A DNA stretch of 64,000 nucleotides from Clostridium thermosuccinogenes (GTDB lineage Bacteria; Bacillota; Clostridia; Acetivibrionales; DSM-5807). This document shows, piece by piece, positions 46,726 to 55,414 of this stretch (positions are counted from its first letter, which is position 1; every line of letters starts with the position of its first letter). The translations under genes were made by a program, and so were the position numbers. The notes beneath the pieces are model-generated. The model saw nothing but the letters and a program-made list of their open reading frames with translations, made no database searches and was not told the DNA's origin. The stretch lies in the NCBI RefSeq assembly GCF_002896855.1, contig NZ_CP021850.1, positions 831,665 through 895,664 on the forward strand, written 5' to 3'.

Positions 46726-47763
46726 ATGCATATGGCAGATGCTTTGATTTCGCCTGCGGTAGGCGGGGTCATGTGGGCTGCAGCTGCAGGAACTGCAGCA
46801 TATTCAATTAAAAAGGTTCAAAAGGACCTGGATGAAAAGAAAATACCGTTGATGGGAGTTATGGGGGCTTTTGTGTTTGCCGCGCAAATGATTAATTTTT
46901 CCATACCCGGTACCGGCTCCAGCGGACACTTGGGCGGAGGACTGCTGCTTTCTGCGCTGCTTGGACCCTATGCCGGATTTATTACCATGGCATCCATACT
47001 GATTATTCAGGCATTATTTTTTGCAGACGGAGGACTTCTTGCCCTTGGCTGCAATATATTCAATCTGGGCTTTTTTACATGCTTCGTCGCTTATCCGTTT
47101 ATTTATAAGCGCATATTAAAAAAGGCGCCTTCCCCGCTGAGGATTCTTGGGGCGTCTGTGCTGTCCGCAGTTGTCGGACTACAGCTGGGGGCTTTTGGTG
47201 TCGTTATGGAGACAATGCTTTCCGGAAAGACGGAATTATCCTTTGGCACCTTTACTTTATTGATGCAGTCGATCCATCTGGCTATAGGTGTTGTGGAAGG
47301 TCTTATTACGGCAGCGGTTTTATCCTTTGTATGGAAGGCACGGCCTGAAATACTGGAGAAAGTTGAAGCAGGGGTGCCCCTGGGCAATGTTTCGGTCAAA
47401 AGGGTAATCTCTGTAATCGCCGTAGTGGCTGTTTTGACCGGGGGAGTATTTTCCTGGTTTGCATCTTCACATCCGGATGGCCTGGAATGGTCCATAGCCA
47501 AGGTTACCGGGCAGGAGGAACTGGAAAGCGGAGATGGGATTTATAAGTCACTGGAGGATATCCAAAGCAAAACGGCATTCCTGCCGGATTATGGATTTAG
47601 AGGGGAAAAGGAAGAGGAAGCAAGCTTGATGGATTCCAACAAGGAAACCAGCGTATCGGGAATTGTCGGTGGTGCCATGACGCTGGCAGTGGTCGCCGTC
47701 ATCGGTATAGGAATCCATGCGATAAAGAAAGGAAATAGACTTAAGTCTCAGGAAGCAAAATAA
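46726..47763 (+). CDS. Cobalt/nickel ECF transporter substrate subunit, CbiMN/NikMN fusion
   Basis: The 345-aa membrane protein starts at ATG 46726 (AGAGAGGTG upstream), giving MHMADALISPAVGGVMW; the N-terminal Met-His and following residues are the metal-binding tip in this family. About seven helices follow (for example FSIPGTGSSGHLGGGLLLSA, GPYAGFITMASILIIQALFF). The C-terminal part is an N-component-like module with one helix, HPDGLEWSIAKVTG (PDGLE motif), and a final helix. It should bind and import Ni2+ or Co2+ with the CbiQ and CbiO partners downstream. It is the first gene of the operon. Which metal is carried cannot be told from sequence. Confidence 0.93.
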   Translation: MHMADALISPAVGGVMWAAAAGTAAYSIKKVQKDLDEKKIPLMGVMGAFVFAAQMINFSIPGTGSSGHLGGGLLLSALLGPYAGFITMASILIIQALFFADGGLLALGCNIFNLGFFTCFVAYPFIYKRILKKAPSPLRILGASVLSAVVGLQLGAFGVVMETMLSGKTELSFGTFTLLMQSIHLAIGVVEGLITAAVLSFVWKARPEILEKVEAGVPLGNVSVKRVISVIAVVAVLTGGVFSWFASSHPDGLEWSIAKVTGQEELESGDGIYKSLEDIQSKTAFLPDYGFRGEKEEEASLMDSNKETSVSGIVGGAMTLAVVAVIGIGIHAIKKGNRLKSQEAK

Positions 47764-47828
47764 AAAGACGTTTATGTTAATAAGCAGTTTACAACCGCAG
47801 CCTATAAAACATATGAGGTTAATATGAT

Positions 47829-48638
47829 ATGCCGAAAGTAACACAATCATTATACGAAATGAGATTTCTGGAGGAGCTGTCCGAAGGCAATACGGCCATA
47901 CATAGAATTCATCCGGCGGCAAAGCTGCTGGTGACGCTTTTGTTTCTGACGGCAGTTGTATCTTTTGGAAAGTATGAAATTGCCGGATTGCTGCCATTAG
48001 CGCTTTACCCAGCTTTGATTTTCAGCCTGGGCGAGATTCCTGTGAAGCCACTATTAAAGAGGTGCCTGCTGGCAGCTCCTTTTGCTGTCGGCATAGGGAT
48101 TCTGAACCCTGTATTTGACAGCACACCGATGGAGTTTGCGGGAATCAGCATTGCCGGAGGTTGGATTACTTTTGCTTCGATACTCATCAAAAGCGGCTTG
48201 ACGGTTGTTGCTGCCCTGCTGCTTATTGCCACCACCGGCATGACTAAAACAGGGCTGGCCCTTAGAATGATCAAGGTTCCCCGGTTGATGGTGCTGCAGC
48301 TTTTGCTCACCTACCGGTATATATCGGTGCTTATGGAGGAGGTGGCCCGCATACTGCGGGCATATTCCATGAGAGCGCCGGAGCAAAAGGGGATAGACAG
48401 GAGCATATGGGGTTCTCTGCTGGGGCAACTGATGCTGAGGTCCTTCGACAGGGCTGAAAGGGTTTATCAGGCGATGCATTTGAGAGGCTTTGACGGCAAT
48501 TATTATGACGGGAGTACGCCAAAAGCCAGGCTGGTGGATTTTCTTTATGTGATATTATGGGGTTCTTTTTTTGCGACAGCGAGGTTTGTGAATATCCCCG
48601 AGCTGGTAGGTTCGGTGATCATGTCATGGACAGCCTGA
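47829..48638 (+). CDS. cbiQ: ECF transporter T component CbiQ
   Basis: The 269-aa protein has about five membrane helices and the family coupling motifs MRAPEQKG and QAMHLRGFDG (Ala-Arg-Gly type grooves that contact the ATPase). It begins FLEELSEGNTAIHRIHPAAK, typical of the T subunit. It connects CbiMN to CbiO. It lies 65 nt after cbiM and shows normal composition; AGGTTAATATGAT with a weak ribosome site precedes the ATG. Confidence 0.93.
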   Translation: MPKVTQSLYEMRFLEELSEGNTAIHRIHPAAKLLVTLLFLTAVVSFGKYEIAGLLPLALYPALIFSLGEIPVKPLLKRCLLAAPFAVGIGILNPVFDSTPMEFAGISIAGGWITFASILIKSGLTVVAALLLIATTGMTKTGLALRMIKVPRLMVLQLLLTYRYISVLMEEVARILRAYSMRAPEQKGIDRSIWGSLLGQLMLRSFDRAERVYQAMHLRGFDGNYYDGSTPKARLVDFLYVILWGSFFATARFVNIPELVGSVIMSWTA

Positions 48639-48662
48639 AGGGTTTTATAATTGGAGGTTGAG

Positions 48663-49427
48663 ATGAGTCATCATATTATTGAAGGAAGAAATTTGCATTA
48701 CAGATATCCTGATGGACGTGAAGCCGTGAACGGTATATCATTCCTGATCCATCACGGGGAGTCCGTGGCTGTCGTCGGGGAAAACGGCGCAGGAAAGTCA
48801 ACATTGCTCTTGCTGCTTACAGGAGTGCTGTTCCCGGATGAAGGCGAAGTGCGCATAGGAGATGTTAAACTTACAAAGAAGACGATGCCCTCCATCCGCC
48901 GGCGAGTTGGTATGGTTTTTCAGGACCCTGACGACCAGCTGTTTATGACGACGGTATATGATGATGTGGCTTTTGGGCCCCGGAATTTAAAGCTTGATGA
49001 AGAAGAGGTGGAAAAGCAGGTTGTTCAGGCTCTGGAGGCGGTAGGAATACTGCACCTGAAAGACCGCCCACCATATAAGCTATCCGGGGGTGAAAAGCGT
49101 TCCGCTGCCATCGCATCGGTCCTGTCCATGAACCCTGATATCCTCCTCCTGGATGAGCCTACGTCATCCCTTGACCCTAAATCCAGGAGGCGGCTCATCA
49201 ATATCTTGAAAGGATTCATGCACACCAAAATCATAGCCACCCATGACCTTGACATGGCCTATGAGGTGTGTGAGAGAGTGATAGTGTTGAAAAACGGCAG
49301 GATAGAAGCCGACGGACCGGCTGCCGGTATACTTGCAGACGCGGCGCTGATGGACTCCTGTGGCCTGGAAATACCCTTTGGCCTTCAAAACTGTCCTGCA
49401 TGCGGATCGCCAAAAACATTAAAATGA
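48663..49427 (+). CDS. cbiO: ECF transporter ATPase CbiO
   Basis: The 254-aa ATPase contains Walker A GENGAGKSTL, Q-loop RVGMVFQDPDDQLFMTTVYD, signature LSGGEKRSAAIASVLSMNPD, Walker B ILLLDEPTSSLDP and ATHDLDMAYEV (His switch). The DDQLF sequence after the Q-loop is the hallmark of ECF and cobalt-type ATPases. The true start is ATG 48663 with GGAGG at 48653-48657. The C-terminus carries an added CPACGS motif which might bind metal. It closes the operon. Confidence 0.94.
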   Translation: MSHHIIEGRNLHYRYPDGREAVNGISFLIHHGESVAVVGENGAGKSTLLLLLTGVLFPDEGEVRIGDVKLTKKTMPSIRRRVGMVFQDPDDQLFMTTVYDDVAFGPRNLKLDEEEVEKQVVQALEAVGILHLKDRPPYKLSGGEKRSAAIASVLSMNPDILLLDEPTSSLDPKSRRRLINILKGFMHTKIIATHDLDMAYEVCERVIVLKNGRIEADGPAAGILADAALMDSCGLEIPFGLQNCPACGSPKTLK

Positions 49428-49577
49428 TCTGGCATATGCGTCCAGTCTTATTTTGAGGAGGATGCATGGGTAAAAATAGCCTTTTGCAAAAGAGCAAAGC
49501 TGAGGATTTGGATGGATAAGGAGCTGCAGCTTTAATAGCAGCATGGAAATATAAAAAATATGAGGGAGGAATCATGT

Positions 49578-50450
49578 GTGCTGACAAAGCTTGAAAACGA
49601 AAGGATGGAAGTATACATAAAAAACCAAGGGGCAGAGCTTACGGGGATGAAACTGAAATCCAACGGAATCCAATATCTCTGGCAGGCTGATCCCAAAGCG
49701 TGGGGAAGGCATGCACCGGTATTGTTTCCCGTAGTGGGCGGGCTAAAAAACGACAGCTACAGGTTTGAGGGTAAGACATTCAATCTTGCAAAGCACGGGT
49801 TTGCAAGGGACATGGATTTTGAGACGGTAAGCGTATCGGACAGAAGGGTCGAATATTCTCTGAAAAGCAATGAGGAGACTTTGAAAGTTTATCCTTTTGA
49901 ATTCGAGCTGATCATAGCCTATACGCTAGACGGAGTTTCTCTGACAGTGGATTATAAGGTTGTCAATACCGGGGACAGGGATATGCTGTTTTCAATAGGA
50001 GCCCATCCTGCTTTTAACTGCCCTCTTGAGCCTGGAGAGACTATGGAGGATTATATCCTGGAGTTCGAGACGGAGGAAAATGCCGATACTTATGTAATTG
50101 ACGGAAACCTGATAAGCGATGAAAAGCTGAGCTTTCTTAAGGACAGCAAAATCGTAAGGCTATCACCGGATATGTTCAGAAATGATGCCATAGTGCTGGA
50201 AAACTTAAAATCCAAGTGTGTCATCATGAAAAGCAGCAAGACAGGAAAATTTGTACGAGTGGACTTTGAAGGTTTTCCCTATCTGGGAATATGGTCAAAA
50301 GCTGAAGGAGCGCCTTTTTTATGTATTGAACCCTGGTACGGAATAGGCGACTTTGTAGATGCCACCGGAAATCTGGAGGAAAAGAAGGGTATCATGAAAC
50401 TTGCAAAAGGCCAAATCTTCAGCTGCAGCCATAAAATAACCATAGGCTGA
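49578..50450 (+). CDS. Aldose 1-epimerase-like (mutarotase) protein
   Basis: The 290-aa protein has the galactose-mutarotase beta-sandwich: GMKLKSNGIQYLWQADPKAW, GRHAPVLFPVVGGLKNDSYR, KHGFARDMDFE (His), FSIGAHPAFNCPLEPGE (second His), FLCIEPWYGIGDFVDATGNL (Glu). The lineage is closest to LacX-type epimerases that interconvert sugar anomers. GTG at 49578 has GGGAGGAA 8 nt upstream and is a better start than ATG 49560, which overlaps the ribosome site. Gene neighbours with sugar hydrolases suggest a catabolic role. Confidence 0.88.
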   Translation: MLTKLENERMEVYIKNQGAELTGMKLKSNGIQYLWQADPKAWGRHAPVLFPVVGGLKNDSYRFEGKTFNLAKHGFARDMDFETVSVSDRRVEYSLKSNEETLKVYPFEFELIIAYTLDGVSLTVDYKVVNTGDRDMLFSIGAHPAFNCPLEPGETMEDYILEFETEENADTYVIDGNLISDEKLSFLKDSKIVRLSPDMFRNDAIVLENLKSKCVIMKSSKTGKFVRVDFEGFPYLGIWSKAEGAPFLCIEPWYGIGDFVDATGNLEEKKGIMKLAKGQIFSCSHKITIG

Positions 50451-50702
50451 TTCTACTTTGCCATCGCAGCATTAAAGGGTAAATCAATAGCCGGAACAGA
50501 AGGCTTGCTTCACCCGAAAGGCTGTAATTTGGCTCATAATTATTCCTGCGCCATGTACTCGCGGCTTTAGCAGATGGGTTTGAGCATCAGCAGGGAAATT
50601 GGAAAGAGCCTTAAAGCCTTTGATTTTCGCGGAATTTCCTTGCCAGGACGATAGACCTTGGGAATAGCAGCAAGCCTGTATGAATAAATATAGCATGCGG
50701 TG

Positions 50703-50731
50703 TTGACATCTGTGTTTTTGGCACTAATACA
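50703..50731 (+). promoter_or_regulatory. Possible mannosidase promoter cut off by IS110
   Basis: TTGACA (50703-50708) and AATACA/TAATAC (about 50725-50731) lie about 10 nt before the left end of the IS110 element. It may have driven the beta-mannosidase gene now 1.9 kb away. The -10 match is weak. Confidence 0.35.
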
Positions 50732-50920
50732 CGTTTATTATTATAAAAAGACCAGCTAATTAAAGTCAAGAGCTTTTTTTGAAAAATAAAAGAATTTTTC
50801 AAAAAACACATGAGCTAAAAAAGGCATGACAACAAGACCACCCAGGTGAAGTAGACATAAAATAGCTGGTCCAAAATAGTAAGTTGCTCTTTGAAAACTA
50901 AACATCAAGTAACAGTACTA

Positions 50921-52210
50921 TTAAGCTGCTGTATGCTTTGCTGCAAGATTCTTCGCATGTTCCTGAGGGCTACGTAGCTGATAAGGCTTTCTATCCCTAA
51001 GAACAGCAAAAATATAATTAACAAGCTTACGCATAACAGCTCCTAAGGCCACTTTTTTAGGCTTGTTCTGGCATTTGTTTTTGTAATATTCCATCAGTAC
51101 AGGGTTGCAAGCTGTTTTGTCACGCTTAGTGCGGATATTAGCAAGAGCAATTGTGAAAAGTACCCTGCGAAGCAGCCTTGACCCCCTTTTTGACATCTTG
51201 TTTTGTGTGCCGGTAAACTCTCCGGACTGCATTACAGAGGGGTCAATGCCGAAATAAGCAACTAGCTTGCCTGGCTTTGAAAAAGCTGAAAAGTCGCCAA
51301 TTTCAGCCAGAATGGTAACAGCAGAGATAAGTCCTATACCTGGAATGCTTTGTAGAAGCTCGAGAGTCAGTGCCAGCATGGGTATGTCCTTTGCCATATC
51401 TTCAGCAATCAATGAACGAATGGCTTTGAGGACTTTCTCAAGGTTTTCCTCCAAGGTTTTAATCATAGAGATATACACCCCAAGCATGGCAATATTTGAA
51501 GAGTTATTAATGCTCAAAGGTGCAAATTCTCTGGCCTTGGAGACCAAAAGCTCATACTTTGCAGTTGACCACTTAAGGCTTCTGCGGGAATTCTTTTGTA
51601 TCAGTGCAATCAACTTGTTTCTGTTGGCTTTAAGAATATGCACAGGCGTAGGATATTTTTCTAATACTGCGAGAGCAGCCTTTGAAAAGATGTTAGGGAA
51701 TACATCCTTGAAGTTTAGCATGAGTTGGTCAACAATACCTGTAAGCCTGTTTTTGTAGGCAGTAAGTTCGTCAGAGAGCTTGTAGTACTGTCGGCAAAGG
51801 CTTCGCAGACATTCAATATCTTCATCTGGGATATTAGTAGTTTTAAGCTCCTGAAATCTGTATAGCAGGGCAATTTTCCGGGCATCAACTTTATCATTTT
51901 TCACTTTCCTGATTCCAATATTTTTGATAGAATCAGTTTGGATGGGGTTTATGATGGAAACCTCAAATCCAGCTTTACAAAGTGAATGGAAAAGGATTTT
52001 GTGATAGTGCCCGGTGGATTCCATGACGACGAAAGGCCTAGAATCAAAGTCCTTTTCCGTTTTTTTCAGTAATTTAACGGCTCTTTCAACGTCAGAACTG
52101 GAATCATGGCGGATCTTCATGCGGGCAATTACTTCATTGGATGGAGAAAGAATTGCCATCTCACTAAAGAATTTACCTACATCGATTCCTGCCATAGGTC
52201 TGAAATTCAT
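50921..52210 (-). CDS. IS110-family transposase / bridge-type recombinase
   Basis: The 429-aa protein has the N-terminal DEDD/RuvC-like domain (MAGIDVGKFFSEMAILSP with the first Asp, VVMESTGHYHKILF with Glu, VKNDKVDARKIALLYRFQEL with two Asp). A long coiled-coil region follows. The C-terminal Tnp20 domain (LLQSIPGIGLISAVTILAEI, GDFSAFSKPGKLVAYFGIDP) contains the catalytic Ser in VMQSGEF. IS110 recombinases insert and excise their element using a non-coding bridge RNA from the element itself, as shown for IS621. ATG 52210 has AAAGGAGGC in front; the frame is intact, so it could be active. Confidence 0.93.
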   Translation of the reverse strand: MNFRPMAGIDVGKFFSEMAILSPSNEVIARMKIRHDSSSDVERAVKLLKKTEKDFDSRPFVVMESTGHYHKILFHSLCKAGFEVSIINPIQTDSIKNIGIRKVKNDKVDARKIALLYRFQELKTTNIPDEDIECLRSLCRQYYKLSDELTAYKNRLTGIVDQLMLNFKDVFPNIFSKAALAVLEKYPTPVHILKANRNKLIALIQKNSRRSLKWSTAKYELLVSKAREFAPLSINNSSNIAMLGVYISMIKTLEENLEKVLKAIRSLIAEDMAKDIPMLALTLELLQSIPGIGLISAVTILAEIGDFSAFSKPGKLVAYFGIDPSVMQSGEFTGTQNKMSKRGSRLLRRVLFTIALANIRTKRDKTACNPVLMEYYKNKCQNKPKKVALGAVMRKLVNYIFAVLRDRKPYQLRSPQEHAKNLAAKHTAA

Positions 52211-52426
52211 AAAAAATGCCTCCTTTACAAGATGAATGGACTTAAAAGTCTCCATTCCTTCCCATGTAAGCAAACAACCTTGCATGTGACACGAGGAACC
52301 AGCTTTAAGCTGGCCTCAACCAGCCAAATCATGTAGACTTACCGGAATGGATAAATACTCTTTTTTACGGGTAATCGGCCCGCTAAGGTCCGTCCCAGGA
52401 GGTGAAACACACACCTTCCAAGTCCG
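52211..52426 (-). ncRNA. Candidate IS110 bridge RNA
   Basis: Upstream of the transposase the minus strand has TATAAT at 52438-52433, so a transcript would start near 52426. It would contain a stem-loop GGAAGGTG...CACCTCC (plus-strand 52398-52419), a second CCAGCTTTAAGCTGG hairpin (52299-52313) and a third strong stem just before the ribosome site (52234-52257). The same region is conserved in copy B (10640-10860), including the -10 box, while copy B lacks the second hairpin. Guide loops complementary to target and donor were not worked out. Confidence 0.55.
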
Positions 52427-52624
52427 GAAAATATTATACATGATTGTCAAAGTTCAGGCCAACAGATGCTGGCATAATGGCTAAGATGTGAAGCCGGATG
52501 ATGTGCTTGATGTTTGGAAAAGTATGAAGCTTAAAATGTTATGTTAACTATAAAAATTGATGGGTCAAACAGTGGCTTTGGTCACTGATTTAATACAATA
52601 TTAATTGTACAAGGGAGTGAGAGA

Positions 52625-55036
52625 ATGCAAAAGTACCTTTTGAACGGCATATGGAAAATGAGCGATGCTGGCGGAAAAGTGAGGGAAGGAACCATACCGG
52701 GTTCCGTATATTCCTTTCTCTTGAACAGTGGAGAGATGGAAGATCCCTATTACAGGGATAATGAGTTGAAAGCCCTGAAGCTGATGGATGATGATTACAC
52801 GTTCTACAGAAGCTTTTATGCTCCACGGGAAATATTGCAATGCCCGCAGGTTCTGCTGCACTGCGATGGCCTCGATACCATATGTGAAATTTTCTTAAAC
52901 GGAAGCTTTATTGGAAACGCATTCAATATGCATCGCATATGGGAATTTGATATAACATCCTTCCTGAAGGAGGGAGAGAATGAAATCCGGATCGTATTTC
53001 GTTCACCGGTGAAGTATATCAAAGAGATGCAGGCAAAGGACTACATAGGAGGAACCCTTGATGCCATGGATGGATTCCCTCATATACGCAAAGCCCACTG
53101 CATGTTTGGCTGGGACTGGGGCCCAAGATTGCCTGATGCAGGAATATGGAGGGATATTTATCTTGTAGGTGTTGATTCATCAAGGATTGAGGATGTGCAT
53201 ATAAGGCAGCACCATGAGGACGGCCATGTGGCGTTTACTGTGGATGTAAAGCAGTCCCGGGCAGCAGAAGTACGCATTGCTGTCATCGGTCCCGATGGGT
53301 CTGTGACCATGCTGCAAAATGGAGTTAAAACGGAGATAGAAAATCCAAAGCTATGGTGGCCGCATGGATACGGAGGGCAGCCTCTTTACACGGTAAAGGT
53401 GGAGCTTTTGGAAAACGGAATTGTGGTAGATGAGGAAACTAAGCGGATAGGACTGCGCACTCTGACTATATCCAGAAAGAAGGATCAATGGGGTGAGAGC
53501 TTTGCCCACTGTGTAAACGGAATTGAGATTTTTGCCATGGGAGCTGATTATATCCCGGAGGATAATATATTATCTAGGATAACTCCGGAGAGGACCCGCC
53601 GGTTGCTGGAGCAGTGCATTGCCGCCAATTTTAACTGCATCCGGGTATGGGGAGGCGGTTATTATCCCGATGACTTCTTCTTTGATATTTGTGACGAGCT
53701 TGGATTGATAGTCTGGCAGGATTTCATGTTCGCTTGTGCCAATTATCATCTGACTCTGGATTTCGAGAAAAATATCCGGGCGGAGTTTATCGATAATGTT
53801 CGCAGGATACGGCATCATGCGTCTTTAGGCTTATGGTGCGGAAACAATGAGATGGAAATGTTCCAGGCCATAGGCGTGTATAACGGAACGCATAAAACCC
53901 GTGCGGATTATATCCGCATGTTTGAGCACATAATTCCGGAAGTGCTGCGGGAGTATGATCCGGATACCTTCTACTGGCCTGCGTCCCCCAGCTCTGGCGG
54001 AAGCTTTGACAATCCCAACGATCCTGACCGCGGAGATGTGCATTATTGGGATGTCTGGCATGGGAACAAACCTTTTGACGAATACCGCAAATATTATTTC
54101 CGCTATGTTTCGGAGTTTGGTTTTCAGTCCTTCCCGTCCCTTAAGACGGTGGAAAGCTTTACCCTACCCGAGGACAGAAATATTTTCTCCCGGGTGATGG
54201 AAATGCATCAGAGGAATGCAGGAGCCAACGGAAAGATTATGAACTATCTGTCCCAGACCTTCCTCTATCCCAATGATTTTGACACACTGCTGTATGCTTC
54301 CCAGTTGCTCCAGGCAGAAGCCATTCGCTATGGTGTGGAACACTGGCGCCGCAACCGTGGGCGTTGTATGGGAGCCATCTACTGGCAGCTGAATGATATC
54401 TGGCCTGTGGCATCCTGGTCATCCATTGATTATTATGGCAGGTGGAAGGCGCTGCATTATTACGCAAAACGCTTTTTTGCCCCCGTCATGATATCCTGCT
54501 GCGAAGTGGGAGAGACCACCGACCGTGCGGCGGTATGCATGCAGCCATCGCCGATTGAGACTTCTGCTCATCTCTGTGTTGTCAATGAAACCATGAGCGA
54601 TGTATCCGGTACCGTGCGGTGGTACCTGAGGGATTCCCGTGCCGCCATACTGGAATCCGGCGAGTTCGATATTACGGTGCCTGCCCTTTCCAGCCGGTGG
54701 TGTGAAAAGAAGGATTTTAACTGTACGGACTTCCTGAACAATTATATAAGCTTTGAATTTATTTCGAATGGAGTTTGCCTTTCCTCAGGAACAGCTCTTT
54801 TCACGGCGCCTAAGCATTACCGCTTTGTGGATCCTCACTTGACTTATGAGATTCATGACGGAAAGATAACTGTCCATGCCGATGCCTATGCAAAAAGTGT
54901 GGAGATTTCTTCCCCTGACTGTGATTTGTTGCTCAGTGACAACTATTTTGATATGAATGGGGGAAGCGTCACCGTAGATATCCTTGAGGGCAATCCTAAG
55001 ACGCTGAAGCTCCGTTCCGTATATGATATAAGATAA
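52625..55036 (+). CDS. Beta-mannosidase (GH2)
   Basis: The 803-aa protein matches GH2 beta-mannosidases. It has an N-terminal jelly-roll (MQKYLLNGIWKMSDAGGKVR, EGTIPGSVYSFLLNSGEMED with YRDNEL), CMFGWDWGPRLPDAGIWRDI, immunoglobulin-like domains and the TIM barrel. The barrel carries the acid/base Glu in GLWCGNNEMEMF and the nucleophile Glu in YVSEFGFQSFPSLKTVESF. No signal peptide is present, so it hydrolyses imported manno-oligosaccharides in the cytoplasm. GGGAG is located 9 nt before ATG 52625, directly next to the IS110 end. This means that the IS has replaced its native leader; expression may depend on readthrough or an IS promoter. Confidence 0.93.
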   Translation: MQKYLLNGIWKMSDAGGKVREGTIPGSVYSFLLNSGEMEDPYYRDNELKALKLMDDDYTFYRSFYAPREILQCPQVLLHCDGLDTICEIFLNGSFIGNAFNMHRIWEFDITSFLKEGENEIRIVFRSPVKYIKEMQAKDYIGGTLDAMDGFPHIRKAHCMFGWDWGPRLPDAGIWRDIYLVGVDSSRIEDVHIRQHHEDGHVAFTVDVKQSRAAEVRIAVIGPDGSVTMLQNGVKTEIENPKLWWPHGYGGQPLYTVKVELLENGIVVDEETKRIGLRTLTISRKKDQWGESFAHCVNGIEIFAMGADYIPEDNILSRITPERTRRLLEQCIAANFNCIRVWGGGYYPDDFFFDICDELGLIVWQDFMFACANYHLTLDFEKNIRAEFIDNVRRIRHHASLGLWCGNNEMEMFQAIGVYNGTHKTRADYIRMFEHIIPEVLREYDPDTFYWPASPSSGGSFDNPNDPDRGDVHYWDVWHGNKPFDEYRKYYFRYVSEFGFQSFPSLKTVESFTLPEDRNIFSRVMEMHQRNAGANGKIMNYLSQTFLYPNDFDTLLYASQLLQAEAIRYGVEHWRRNRGRCMGAIYWQLNDIWPVASWSSIDYYGRWKALHYYAKRFFAPVMISCCEVGETTDRAAVCMQPSPIETSAHLCVVNETMSDVSGTVRWYLRDSRAAILESGEFDITVPALSSRWCEKKDFNCTDFLNNYISFEFISNGVCLSSGTALFTAPKHYRFVDPHLTYEIHDGKITVHADAYAKSVEISSPDCDLLLSDNYFDMNGGSVTVDILEGNPKTLKLRSVYDIR

Positions 55037-55049
55037 TTATCCTGAAGGC

Positions 55050-55072
55050 CAGGGGGGACGATATCCCCCCTG
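55050..55072 (+). terminator. GC-rich hairpin after mannosidase gene
   Basis: An 8-bp stem CAGGGGGG/CCCCCCTG (55050-55057 with 55065-55072) 14 nt after the stop, without a T tract. Confidence 0.5.
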
Positions 55073-55147
55073 TGGCGAGTAATGCTTTTATATGGAGTTG
55101 GCTTTATTTCAGCTGACTGGAAAAATTGCTGCAAAAGGATTTAGAGG

Positions 55148-55204
55148 CATATAGCAGTTAATGAGCCTGTTATTAGCTGAATTCATTCCTAAGTTATATA
55201 GGCT
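55148..55204 (+). repeat. Dispersed intergenic repeat, copy 2
   Basis: Partner of 33134-33190. Blocks GCATATA, TTATTAGC and GAATTCATTC are shared in the same order and spacing, and the LLAEFI reading frame is kept in both. Origin unknown. Confidence 0.55.
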
Positions 55205-55274
55205 GTATTACTGCCTAAGGAAGAGGCAAAGCTTTTATATTATCAGAAAATCAATGTTCACTAGGCATAAAAAG

Positions 55275-55359
55275 GTTTACAAATGTAAAAATTTAGTACA
55301 TATAAAAAGTTGATAAATGCAAGAAATTGATAAACACGAGAAGTTGACAAATTCAAAAA
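55275..55359. repeat. Five 17-nt tandem repeats (iteron-like)
   Basis: Five consecutive units of exactly 17 nt: 55275-55291, 55292-55308, 55309-55325, 55326-55342, 55343-55359, with consensus near GTTGATAAATNCAANAA. A more distant unit may precede at 55258. The last unit runs into the terminator of the pantothenate kinase gene. Confidence 0.65.
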
Positions 55360-55396
55360 GACAAGGAGTTGTAAGCATCATTGCAGCTCCTTGTCT
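55354..55396 (-). terminator. Terminator of the pantothenate kinase operon
   Basis: On the minus strand a 10-bp stem AGACAAGGAG/CTCCTTGTCT (55387-55396 with 55359-55368) is followed by a short T run, starting about 20 nt after the kinase stop. Confidence 0.8.
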
Positions 55397-55414
55397 CATT
55401 ATTGAAAAACTATT

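Larger units (their letters stand above)
50742..52616 (-). mobile_element. Complete IS110-family element (copy A)
   Basis: About 1.87 kb with one intact transposase on the minus strand and an unusually long upstream non-coding end (about 400 nt). The ends are placed where similarity to copy B at 9.2-11 kb stops: left near CCAGCTAATTAAAGTCAAGAG, right at ACAATATTAATTGTACAA. No inverted repeat or target duplication is expected for this family. It sits 9 nt in front of the mannosidase start codon. Confidence 0.85.
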
